Of a DNA stretch of 64,000 nt, positions 35,592 through 47,000 are shown one piece after another. The first letter of the stretch is position 1; each line of letters starts with the position of its first letter. The stretch is taken from assembly GCA_024036415.1 (NCBI GenBank), contig JAMWET010003173.1, positions 2,501 through 66,500 on the forward strand, written 5' to 3'. This stretch comes from Prochilodus magdalenae. Lineage: Eukaryota > Chordata > Actinopteri > Characiformes > Prochilodontidae. Under the pieces are notes generated by a model. It saw only the letters and a list, made by a program, of their open reading frames with translations, had not been told where the DNA came from and made no database searches. Both the position numbers and the translations under genes were made by a program.

Positions 35592-36515
35592 ATGTCCTTT
35601 CTTTGCTTTTCAGAATCCGTTCAAGACTATTCCCAATATTATAACTCTATATCTGCATATGACGACTCTTCTGAAGATGACATATGTGGCATAGTCTTCA
35701 TAATTCTGGCTCTCCTCGGTCTCACTGGTAATGTGTTGGTTCTGCTGATCCTTGGAATATATGAAAATCTCAAATCACTGACCAACTTCCTCCTGCTCAA
35801 CCGGACTCTGTCTGACCTCATGTTCACTCTTGGACTTCCATTTTGGGCCTCCTCTTACATCTGGGGCTGGACACTTGGTGATTTTATGTGTAAAGCCATG
35901 ACCTTTGTCTTATCTGCTGGATTTTATAGCAGCACCATGTTCCTAATGCTGATGACCATATGGAGCCATGTAGCAGCGGTCTATGATCAGTCTCACTGCA
36001 ACAGATGGAGTTTGGTAGTTGCTTCAATCCTTGCGTGGTTGTTCAGCTTTGCAGCAGCATTGCGAGACATGCTTAACATCGGGGTCGCAGCTCACTTTAC
36101 ATACTCAGATCGTCATTCCTGTGACTACATCAGCATTGCAGCTTTCATTAGTATTAATAATCAACTGAACGTGTTCTTTGTTGTTGCTGTTTTAGTCATG
36201 GCTTTTTTCTGCATAAGAATTCAGATCCAAACCAACCACAGAAACTGGACCATAAAACTGACCTTCTGCATGGTGCTGGTGTTCTTTGTAAGCTGGGCTC
36301 CGCTTAACATTGTGATATTCCGATCGACCTTAATGTTAAATTGGCCTGAGATTTTTTCCGAATTGAATGCAGCCATCCCTTTTTACTATGCGTATATGGT
36401 CTGTAGATTGATCGCTTTTTCCCACTGCTGTCTTAATCCTATGCTGTATGTTTTAGTTGGTGCAAAATCCCGGGAGCATTTAAGGACACTTCTACGGAAA
36501 ATATTTCGATGCTGA
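35592..36515 (+). CDS. XCR1-like chemokine receptor with degenerate DRY motif
   Basis: A 307-residue class A GPCR. The N terminus is Tyr/Asp-rich (residues 12-30), as in chemokine receptors that use sulfotyrosines. Seven hydrophobic segments follow: GNVLVLL in TM1, LSDL in TM2, Cys100 at the top of TM3, Cys177 in ECL2, SWAP in TM6 and NPMLY in TM7. FSHCC before NPMLY and the CDY in ECL2 point to the XCR1 branch. Oddities: the DRY position reads WSH (124-126), the usual ECL3 cysteine is not seen although Cys32 is present, and the protein stops at helix 8 (RKIFRC) without a Ser/Thr tail. The frame is intact. A strong acceptor (CTTTCTTTGCTTTTCAG) ends at 35613, so the real start may lie in an upstream exon joined at GAATCC. 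Family confidence is high; the exact orthologue is uncertain. Confidence 0.85.
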   Translation: MSFLCFSESVQDYSQYYNSISAYDDSSEDDICGIVFIILALLGLTGNVLVLLILGIYENLKSLTNFLLLNRTLSDLMFTLGLPFWASSYIWGWTLGDFMCKAMTFVLSAGFYSSTMFLMLMTIWSHVAAVYDQSHCNRWSLVVASILAWLFSFAAALRDMLNIGVAAHFTYSDRHSCDYISIAAFISINNQLNVFFVVAVLVMAFFCIRIQIQTNHRNWTIKLTFCMVLVFFVSWAPLNIVIFRSTLMLNWPEIFSELNAAIPFYYAYMVCRLIAFSHCCLNPMLYVLVGAKSREHLRTLLRKIFRC

Positions 36516-37420
36516 ATTCACAGCATTTCTAATGAGCTACACTGGAAAAGTGTACACTGTAAAACGAGCAACCTAAATATTTTCATTTTATTACAAGTTT
36601 TACACAAATCAACAAATCTCTTTCAGTAACAGAATCATTCGTTCCAAGTTATTTTGGTGGAATGAACCTAATTCATTACTTTTACACAAACTGAGGTTTT
36701 ACTTTTTTAAGTTTGGATGAACGAAACCATGTACACAGTGCAGGAACCTAAATGAATGTCTACTAGGGTACATTGATTTCTCATAAATACCAATAGTAGA
36801 AATTCAGTACACAAGTGTTGAGTGTGCTGATGAATGCGCAGACAGAAATGATTGGTTCCATTAACACTCTGAGAATATGCAATGCAGTGTTCCATTATGT
36901 CAGATCATCTCAGGACATGCACTCTCAGGACACTTCTCATGCCGGCCACTAGAGGTCGAACTCCCCTGAGTTTGAATGACTTTGCTCCTGCTCCCTTTCA
37001 CCTGCCCCGTCTCACCTGTTCCATATTCCTCCATATTATCCCTCCCCTTAAAAAGCCTTCCCTTTGCCTTGGTGCTTGTGGAGCATTGTTGATACAATAT
37101 ATAGTAGATATATAGATACAGATATATTGTTGTACTAGTCTCTGCTCCCGTAAGCCTTCTAATACCTTTAAAAATCTTGATTAATCTTCTGTTTTTCATA
37201 TCATATTGAATAACCTCTGGAATATTCTGTGATATTTGAAATTTCTTCTGGGCTTTTGTATTTTTGAGATTTCGGTTTAGTCTTTTGGAGAACTTCTGTG
37301 TGTTTTACCGTTTGGACTTTTTGTGTTTCATGTTTTGGCATTTTTTGTGTATTTGCTGAATAAATCCTGCCTGAATGGACCCCCTCTCTGTGTCTGAGCT
37401 CCCTTCATTACACATTCATG
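36516..37420. repeat. Dispersed repeats 3' of the GPCR
   Basis: 36550-36745 has inverted ends (GTACACTGTAAAAC against CATGTACACAGTGC) of a MITE related to the one upstream of the gene. About 36950-37415 looks like an interspersed element ending in GCTGAATAAATCCTGCC (a poly(A)-signal-like word) and a TCTGAGCTCCCTTCATTACA terminus. No gene. Confidence 0.5.
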
Positions 37421-37730
37421 ATTTCTGTGGGAGGTTTTCTTTCGGCTCCCAGAATGTTCTTTCTTAAGAAAGGGGAACGTTCCCATTACTTTGCACTGAG
37501 AATGCTCTTATTTTGTTATCATGTAACAATCACAACATCCTCAAAACATCCTCTGAACATTGCAGTTGAAGCATTTACCTTATAGGAACATTATCTGAAA
37601 TTATAAACATCTGTAACACTCTTTTAACATTAGAACATTAGATCATAATATTTACTTTATTGGAACCTGTAGTTAACAGTAGCCAAAGTTCTGGGAACAT
37701 TCCCTGCTAGCTGGGTATTAATCTATTCCA
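37421..37730. repeat. GGAACATTCCC-type dispersed repeat
   Basis: Repeated GAACATT words, with GGGAACGTTCCC near 37475 and GGGAACATTCCCTGCTAGCT at 37692, mark a common fish dispersed repeat. Confidence 0.5.
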
Positions 37731-37734
37731 CTGT

Positions 37735-37778
<44 letters not shown>

Positions 37779-37800
37779 GAGATGGACAGAGAGATAGACA
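37735..37800. repeat. (TAGA)n microsatellite
   Basis: TAGATAGA copies grade into CAGACAGA and GAGAGATGGACAGA variants. Confidence 0.95.
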
Positions 37801-37872
37801 GAAAGACATGGCAATAGGACATTAGAGCATAATAAAGCACACTACGTTTACTCTCCGTACTTAAGGTACATA

Positions 37873-38741
37873 CAGTGCCCTCCACAATTATTATAAGTAC
37901 AGCAGATGTGGTCGGCCTTCATAAGTCAGTCAAAGGCTACAAGAAAATAGTCAGTCGCCTTCACCTGCTCATATCTGTGGTGAACAAGAAGTTTAAAACA
38001 ACTGGAGCAGTGGCAAACAAGCCTGGATGAGGACGCCAGTTTATCTTGGCAGGGAGGCGGATGGTAAGAGAAGTAAAGTTCTCCAAAGCTCACTGTCAGA
38101 GAACTACATCAAAGAGTAGCATCATGGGCTCACAAAGTCCCCATAACAACCATCACGCGCTATCTACATGCCAACAAGCTGAGAGTGATGCATCAAAAAA
38201 GTCGTTTCTCACCTACAAGCATAAACATAAAAGTCTGGCGTTCGCTAAACGGCACTGGGACTTCAAATGGGACTGTGTGCTTTGGACAGTTGAGACCAAG
38301 ATTTTTTGGCAACAAAAACTCTAAGTTGGTCGAGCGTAACACAAAGGATGAGTAGGCGGAAAAGCTCCGCAGGCCATGGGAACCTTGTTAGGGTGCATGG
38401 CATCATGTTCTCTTTGAAAGCTGAAGATGGGTCATCACTGGGTCTTTCAGCAAGATAATGACCCTAAACATGTGTCCAAATCTACACAAAAAAAGTTCAC
38501 CAGACACAAAATCAAGCCCCTCCCATGGCCATCTCAGTCCCCAGACCTCAACCCAACTGAACTGTGGGGTGAGCTGAAGAGGAGAGTGCATAGGAGAAGA
38601 CCCAGGACTCGATTCAGAGAGAATGTGCAAAGAGAAATGTTAAAGATCCCTCTCTCTGTATTCTCCCCTCATGTAAAAAAGAATTTTAGAAGCCTAAGAT
38701 CACATCTTAACGAACGGTGCCAATAATTGTGAAGGGTGCTG
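37873..38741 (+). mobile_element. Tc1-like element TcC with TIRs and TA target
   Basis: Left end CAGTGCCCTCCACAATTATT and right end AATAATTGTGAAGGGTGCTG are inverted repeats flanked by TA on both sides (37871-37872, 38742-38743). The 3' open part reads [40 protein letters not shown]. It holds the second catalytic Asp (QDND) and the acidic residue of the PDLNPTE box. At 869 bp and with frame breaks it is an internally deleted, non-coding copy. Confidence 0.88.
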
Positions 38742-39115
38742 TACTTTAGTACTCTTACTCCAGTGGAGGCCTAAAGGGAGAAACTTCCACTTTTACTGGA
38801 GGGATATTTTATCTGTGGGCTCTCGGCGTTAACTCAGCTGGTTTGTGTACTACGTCCACCGCTGACTCCTGTAAGGAAAATGTTCTAAGCCACTTATCCT
38901 CCTGGGTTGAAGTAGGTACTGGAGCCTATCCCAGTGTTCTTTGGGGGGAAGGCAGGAAACACCCTGGACAGCCCACCAGTCCATCACCAGGCAGTTAAAC
39001 AGACATACAGACTCACAGCTAGCGGGCCAATTAGCATTTCCAATTGAAATGACAGCATGGTTATGGACTATGGAAGGAAACAGACATGGGGTGGACATAC
39101 AAATTCTGCAAATAC
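38742..39115. repeat. Common vertebrate/fish dispersed repeat
   Basis: 38885-39060 (AAGCCACTTATCCTCCTGGG, GGAGCCTATCCCAG, CACCCTGGACAGCCCACCAG) is the end of a widely dispersed element. A related piece occurs at 49240-49350. Confidence 0.6.
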
Positions 39116-40923
39116 CTGTAAGATTCTTATATATATTATCTTCCACTTTCAAACATTTTAGAAATGTTTATGTATCTGCATTGGGGTCAGCATTAGTAGA
39201 TTTGTACATGGAAAAATATCAGATATCAGCCCACAATTCCCACATCAATGCAATCCTCAGTAACGGACTATCTGCCTATACATTGAGCATCTTAGCTTTA
39301 GCTGTAACTTAGTTACTACCCAGTTTTATCAGCTGGGCTTGACCATAGCTTATTACGGTACAACAGTTACCATTGTTAAGATACATAAAACTGAACCTAC
39401 CACCCCTTTTATTATTTCATACATAAAAACACTGAACACTGTTATGATGTACTGACCACTGAACTGGAAGTGCACCCAGTTTCCATTTCAGAAATCTGGT
39501 CACTTTACAAATCTCAGAATAGCCATATTGTCTGAAGTCTACAGTTGTGGGTCAAATCTAATTAAGGGCAAACAAAGTACACCCATGAGAGGTCTCATGA
39601 GAGTTTCTGAGAGTCTCTTCCTTTTCCGGAACCAGGACACAGGGCTAGCAGGCGCCTGTTAGCATTATCCGCACCCAGTCATCATCATTAGCCACTGTCT
39701 CATTGGGGCAAAGTCTTCCTTCAGTATATATCCTGACTGCATTAAGATTTCAGCACCTGCTCAGCAATGAAACATCGTCTGTGATGCTCTGTGGCCTTCT
39801 TGGGCTGCTGTTGACAGACGTAGCCTCAGGTGACTTCTGATGAGCGGCATGAGACAGATGAGACAAGATAGCACCTCTCATTGACACTGACCGGAGAGCC
39901 AGCCCTAGCCCCATAGCACACCAAGGACTGTCTCTACTGATCTGGGCTATGTAACTTGAGCTGTAACTAAGACTAGAGCTGATTTAGGATGAGTCATTCA
40001 TTAGCTGTAGTTTGCTTGTGGACACCCTCAGAGTAAAAGCACACCATGTTTTAAAACACTAAGAGACATTAATGAACTGCAATTAGTCTGAGCAGAGTTA
40101 CATCATAGGGACCATCACAAAGAGATGACCACAGAGCCTGGGTTGAGCATCACCACTGACGTAAACCGTGGATGCCTACAGGGAGGATAATGGAGACGTG
40201 ATGAAGACGTGACGTGTTTGATGGTCCAGTAAACTGCACGGTAGGCATTTCCACCAAATCTGGTGTACAGGCGCTACAGCGTGCCAGCACACAATAGAAC
40301 TGTTTCTGTAGTGCCAAACATCTGCGGCACTGACCTAGACTATTTTTGCATGTTCTGGATTCACGAAAGGGACAAAGGCAACGATTAGAACCGTTTCTGA
40401 AGGAAACAGAATGTTTTATAACACAGCAGGAAAGAATAGGAAGACCTCTGACAACGGAAACATGCTGAAGCTTTTGCAACCGCAACCACATTGAGCAGAA
40501 CTGTCGGTATGCTCCAGAGAATGCTTCGGTGACGGCAAGGAATTCCGCATCGTTAGCGGATAATTCCGTCCAACTGACACAAAAGTAAAAGCCGCACCGG
40601 TTATTCATTCAGCGCTGATTTCAACAGTCCTTGTAAAAAGTCACTGAAGGCCTCTTTTGTGGACGATCAAAACAAGCACAGCAACAACAAGAGATGAAAG
40701 TCCTGCTCTCTATTGTGAGAACCCAGCAGTGCTCCACACTCCAATAAATGTCATAAGGCCTTAGGAAGATTGCCAAGTTCTTCAGGGAAGGATTAAGAGG
40801 AGCCAATAGGCAGGCCAGTGCATAGCCTAATTCTCCTCAGTGTATGATCCATCATCTCCCGGGCCTGAAAGTGATGTAAGCGCTTAATAGATTTATGGGG
40901 ATCATGTGATGAGGCAACAGGCC
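39116..40923 (-). other. Region downstream of egflam; possible 3' UTR
   Basis: Mostly unique sequence without dispersed repeats, just 3' of the egflam stop. A minus-strand AATAAA (TTTATT at 39408-39413) is the only canonical poly(A) signal I noted, about 1.5 kb from the stop. The extent of the 3' UTR is therefore uncertain. A 152-codon minus-strand frame at 40150-40608 shows no domain and lies where 3' UTR is expected. Confidence 0.3.
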
Positions 40924-41069
40924 TCACTGGAGACACGGGTTAATGTTTTTGCCATCTGAAGCATCCTCCATCAGTCCGAGGTGGTAGTCAGTAGAGAGAG
41001 TAAGGTGCGAGATGCAGCCAACCAGACCATGTAGGTATGGCTTATGGAGAGAGGCTTCTTTGAGTCCAC
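40924..41069 (-). CDS. egflam: egflam terminal coding exon
   Basis: Acceptor CTTGTGTCTGTTTTAG. Encodes [46 protein letters not shown] and a TGA at 40924-40926. The GCISxLxL strand and final Cys close LamG3, so the C terminus is complete. Confidence 0.92.
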
Positions 41070-44000
41070 CTAAAACAGACACAAGAACCAGCAGAGTCAA
41101 CCAACCAATCATCATTATCATCGGCACCAGATGTTTAAACCTCTGACCTTAGGTGAACCTGAAGGGGAGGGACATTTAGTTATGTCTGTTTTGATAATAT
41201 TATACACCATTCAAGATCATTTTGTTTCTACACACTGCCAGTCAAAAGTTTAAAGACGGCTACTCATAGAAGGTTCCAGAAGGAATGCCTTCCTTCCGGC
41301 AGCTGTCAGACTGTATAACATTCACTGTCCTCAGTAGTCTATTTCTACAGTAGTCTATTTCCACTACGTGCAATAAAACTCAGGAATCTATTTCTATTTC
41401 TACTATTTATATTTTCTCTAATTATTGTATGTATAGATCTTATTTATTATTTGTATGTTTCCTGACACTTCTGTTCTTTCCTCTGTGCTGCTGTGGCATT
41501 GTAAATTTCCCCACTGTGGGATCAATAAAGGATTATCTTACTCTAGTGAAGACATCAAATGATAAAACAGCACTCATAGAATTATACAGTCCACCTTAAA
41601 AACTCCAACTTTCTTAACCTGCAGTGGAGGCAAGTTGGATGGTCTGTCCATCATGAATATTCACTAAACTGAAAGGGGAACTAGAGCTTTTAAGTTTTCT
41701 GAAATTAGAGGTGGAGATATGGCAGAAATATCGTACTGTGATACATTAATAGGATATGGGGTATATCAGGATATGTACTGTTGGTTGGAACTGGTAAGTG
41801 TAAGCCTGCAGAGTCTTTAAGATCATCAACAACATCCATTTAGTTGGGTGTGCCTAAACTTATGCCTGGTACCGTCTATTTCCCAAAAACATTGACGCTG
41901 ATAAAGAAAACATTTGATATCTGGACTTTGTACTGTTGACGTTTGTATATATTTCAGAGGGGTATGAAAATCACTGCTGTGTAGATACATAAATATGTTT
42001 TCTAGATATCTACTAAAGCCAGGGTGGGGCTGAATCCAGGTAGATATAAATTACTGTGATGCAGTTTGTAACATTATTAATTCCATAAGGTTACAAAAAC
42101 ATTATTATATAATATACAGCTATTATCGTAATATCTGTATATCCATATTTGCATCCTTATATGCATCCATAGTTCATTTATTTTTTGTCCAAAATTATAC
42201 CCAATATACCAAAATGAATGCAGCTGATCAATGCAAAATCAACATAGTCACCATCTTAATAGGACAGTACTTTATTTAAACAGGCATTGCTGTGTTTAAA
42301 CCGTCTTTAACATCAACACCACTCACCTACATACAGCGCCCCACCAGTGTTGACCTGTCTCATTCTACCAGGTGACCTCCCCACTTTGGTGGTGGAGTTA
42401 TCCACACTCAGTTTGCCCATCTGCCCATCTCTGAAGACAGGAGTAGGTTGAGACAGTTGGGAAAGAGAAAGCACATATCAGTGGCTTCTTCATTTACAGA
42501 TAAACTAATACCGGTATTTGTGTATGGTCCAACAATCTGACTTACCGGACTGCTTTTACCCTATGCCATCTGCCATCGATGAACGATCCATTGACTGTGA
42601 GGGTATTGGTGCCACTCCCGAGGTTATAGCTGGAGGGGAATCATAATTAGAGATGGCCAATGTGATGCTGTGTTGCTACTAAGGGGTGGATAATGTTTTA
42701 TTCTATTCTTATGCAGTGTATTAATAAAAGACAGTGTATATAATATAATATAATATAATATAATATAATATAATATAATATATCTGTAAACGACTATTAG
42801 TTACCAAATGGATTTGGGTGAGAGCCATGCTAAACACCTCTTCCTTCCAATCTAATAGGATAAATTTCCATCTCCACCCGTATTACCTGTCAGTTCCACC
42901 ACTGTCCAAAGTGGGGTCTAGTCTTATAGGTCCAAGTAGAAACTACCCAGAACTCTAGTCCAAGTTTCAAATGAAATCAAATCAAATCTCTGTTTATCCT
43001 AATATACGTTTTATATAACAGTAATATATAAAGTTATGAATAAAAACTATGATATATACAGATGTACACATTACCATATAGCACTATGGTAAGGCTGAGG
43101 TAGATGAGAGATGCAGGGTATATACAGGGCATAGAATATTATATTATATATGTATATACATACACTACAGATATACAGTGTGGATGGAAGGTAACAGTAG
43201 GTCAGTCTATATGTGCAGTATAATATGCTAATGTAAAGTGCAGAGTGATGATTGTCCATGGAGATCATCGTTTAGATGGTTTTGGTGAGGTGTGCTGAAC
43301 CAGGTCCATTTACCGATGCATCAGCACTACTGGCTGTTCAGTAGCCTGATGACTCGAGGGGAGAAACTATCTCTGAGACGGCTGGTTCTGGACTTTATGC
43401 TTCCTCCCCCTATTTTACTCCTGCGCAATTCTCTCTCAGTAGCTAGATCTCCGCATCCCATGATGGTAAACAGCTGTGAGTATGGGTTCATTGCTCTGAG
43501 TCACATGAAGTCATTGACCAGATCAACATGCCAGGAGGAGAACACTAATCCCTTCATTGGCCAGAAATGTGCTTTGTGGTGGAGAAGGGAGAGGGTTCTC
43601 TTGTTCACAAACAGATATGGCATCACTGGGCCGAAATAATATCCCCCTCCATTACCCCTGTCACATGCTTTGCCTTGTAGTGTGTGCATGATAGGTTGCA
43701 GAGAGATGTGTGTTTATGACCAACCTGAAGACAACTGCTCCTCCATGTAAAGCCAGAAACATGTAGTCACTGTTGGGCCTCATGGTGGTGTCGCCTATCC
43801 AGATGAGCAGGCCTTCCTGAGCCGTGCTCCTGAAAAACATCTGTATGTGAGTCCTGGATCCTGATACTCTGGAGAGGAGAAAGAAAGCAGGACCGATTTC
43901 ACAAACACATGTTGAATTTCACAAGTAGTATTCTCCAGTGCTTGTGTCTGTTTAGACTGCAGTCGGAAAGGTTACCTCTTCAGGATGTCATTGCTGTTAT

Positions 44001-47000
44001 ACATGAGGTAGCTTCTGCCCGTGAACTGCGGAATCTCCACAACTCCGCTCACTGCTAGAGGAAAAAACGGTGTGCTACAGGTGAATGGCCACTAGGTGGG
44101 GTAAGGTTCCAGAAGGCCAGGGCCAAAAGCAGGGTGCAGATTAACTGGAGATTTTACCTACACCTAGTGTTTCTATTGCTGAGTTTAGCATATTGGAAAA
44201 AATGGAACATAAAATATGCAGTGTGCCATAACTTATGCACAGGGCAATAACATTCAATAACTATGCATTCAAAATATGTCCCAGAAAAAAGTTCTCAGAG
44301 TGGCAGGTGCTGGGTACACAAAAGGATGGGCGATTAGGCCACAACCCATCAGAAATAACAATTGTATTGCCGAGTCTATGGCAACCTGGCTAGCCCAAAA
44401 TACAGCCGTATGCAAATGTTCAAACAACACTTACTGCACACTGAATAAACAGTTACTAGCACTGGTCTGCCCTGTGCAGAAGTTATAGCACACTGTAACA
44501 GTAACTGTGCATTCAATGTGCAGTAAGGGTGTATTTTGGGCTAACCAGGTTGCCATAGACTCCATAAAACCAGGAATCCATATAACCAGGAATCCATATA
44601 ACCAGGAGTCCATATAACCAGGAGTCCATATAACCAGGAATCCATATAACCAGGAATCCATATAACCAGGAGTCCATATAACCAGGAGTCCATATAACCA
44701 GGAGTCCATATAACCAGGAATCCATATAACCAGGAATCCATATAACCAGGAGTCCATATAACCAGGAGTCCATATAACCAGGGATTACGGCTCTGATAAC
44801 TTTTTGTGTATTTAAATTGAATGCATAGTTATTGAAGGTTATGGCTCTCTGCAGAAGTTATGGCACATTGTATATTTTAGGCTCCATTGTACGCTCATCA
44901 TGCAAATCATAGTTGCAGTAATAGCTGTAGTCTTGCATTGTGCAGCCGTCTGCCAATGGTCTTGGCACTAACAGGAGGGCATCTTTGCTGGCTGAACGTC
45001 TGCAATCGCAGCTGTTGGATCAGTCAGGTACAGCGATAAGGCTAGCCCTTGCTTAAGTCACATGAGCGGCCGAACTTGGAACTTCTAACATTTGCATGTC
45101 TCACAATGTCAAACCTTTCCACCAAGTTTCATTCCTGTGGGTTGATTTCTTCTGGGTGCAGCTATTTGTTCAAGTCTCCTTTTGATGATGAGTGTATGTA
45201 GTTTCCATGTCAACTTAGCAACAGAAATTGTGCAGTAATATTAGCTGAAGGTGCTCAACAGAAGAAGATGAGCTCACTTCATTTAGAAAACCAACATGAA
45301 CCAACCTTTAACAAGTGACTTTAATTCTGTGCAGCGATTAAGTCATTAAACCTCTTTACCGGGAACCAGAATCATCAGTGTAGTGTACAGACCATCTGAC
45401 ATCAGTCACTCCATGTAAGGTCAGGAAAAGGTCAATGAATAAGCGCTTTGATTTACCACTCTGGCAGCGTTTGCCCTTATACCCCAGCGGGCAGTCACAC
45501 TCATATCCGTCATGCTTTGGCAGGCACACTCCACTGTTGGCACACGGGCTGTCGGCACATGGGTGCACCGCATTCTCTACATTCACCCCTTTCACCGAAC
45601 CAGCAGTCAGATGAATGGCATGGCCATTCACAATGACCTGGAAGGCAAACGCTATGCATTAGCATATCTGAACATCACCAAATCATTAAACTAATATAGA
45701 GGGACATTCTGCATGTGTTAACCTAATGTCTTCCTCTAGCACAGGGCTGAGTACCAGAGGCGGTCATTACCATGCACTGGTACATAGACAAGAACTAAAA
45801 ACCTTTAGACTTAAAGCACACTTACAAAAGAAACCAGTGGGCAGCAGCTTTAGCATACACTGACAGACGCATGAACACAATGGCTTCTGACTTCTATTAT
45901 AGATGTGCCTCAAGTGAACACTCAATTAAACAAAACATTACTGTCCTCAATTTATTCATGTATTCATCTTCTAAGTTCCTTGATGACTGACTGCATGCTT
46001 CAGATATGGCAGATGAACACTGAGGTAAAAGAAGGAGGATTCCTTTAATGGGGAATTCCACTAAAGCTTCCACTGTATAAATGGAAAATTTGTAAATACA
46101 TAAATTCGGAGTGGTTTGATCTGAATTGGGCCATTCACAGAGGTGCCGACTGGAACCTCTGAACTCTGAGGGGTTTAATAAAAATACACTCATCAACAAA
46201 ACAGTTGCAAACAGAAGGAAATGTGGGACTGCACCCTTATGAAACGATAATATATGGCAATGTATTGGAAAATATAGTGCAATATATTAAATAATATAAT
46301 GTAATATATGGGAAACAAGTGCATATATGTTGCATATATTTATATAGTGATAAATATATTACAATATATTGTATAATACATAAGGAATTGCCGCTTTTCA
46401 TATATTGTATGTATGGTAGTATAATATATATTTACTTATATATTGTAATATATTTCATTTTATATGTAATAGAACATATGTTTGCATATATGATAATATA
46501 TATAGTTTTATATATGTGAGAATATATACATACTGTATATTGCCACATGTATGTATGAAAATATTCTCACATATATAAAACTATATATGTGGAAACACAT
46601 ATGGAGAAATACATATGATGCCTATTACATATAAAATAAAATATATTACAATATATAAGTAAATATATATTATACTACCATACATACAATATATGAAAAG
46701 CGGCAATTCCTTATGTATTATACAATATATTGTAATATATTTATCACTATATAAATATATGCAACATATATGCACTTGTTTCCCATATATGACATTATAT
46801 TATTTAATATATTGCACTATATTTTCCAATACATTGCCATATATTATCGTTTCATAAGGGCAGTGCTAGTGGGAAGAAAGTTTACGTCTATACAGACACC
46901 ATCACTGCTTTCGTCTACCACCAAGAACACATATCACACTAATATAGCACATTAGATAGCACAATGCTAACAGACTGGGTTAGGAATGCATTGATGCGCA

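Noticed and set aside
39795..39841. Short signal-peptide-like frame on the plus strand
   Set aside because: Reads MLCGLLGLLLTDVASG before a GT, but there is no partner exon and it lies in the probable egflam 3' UTR region.
40150..40608. 152-codon Cys-rich minus-strand frame
   Set aside because: No domain, no splice context, and located in the probable egflam 3' UTR.
44431..44773. Trp/Gly-rich repeat proteins
   Set aside because: Product of the 16-bp minisatellite inside a transposon.
46319..46775. Pair of identical 60-codon frames on opposite strands
   Set aside because: Mirror image caused by the AT-rich palindrome.
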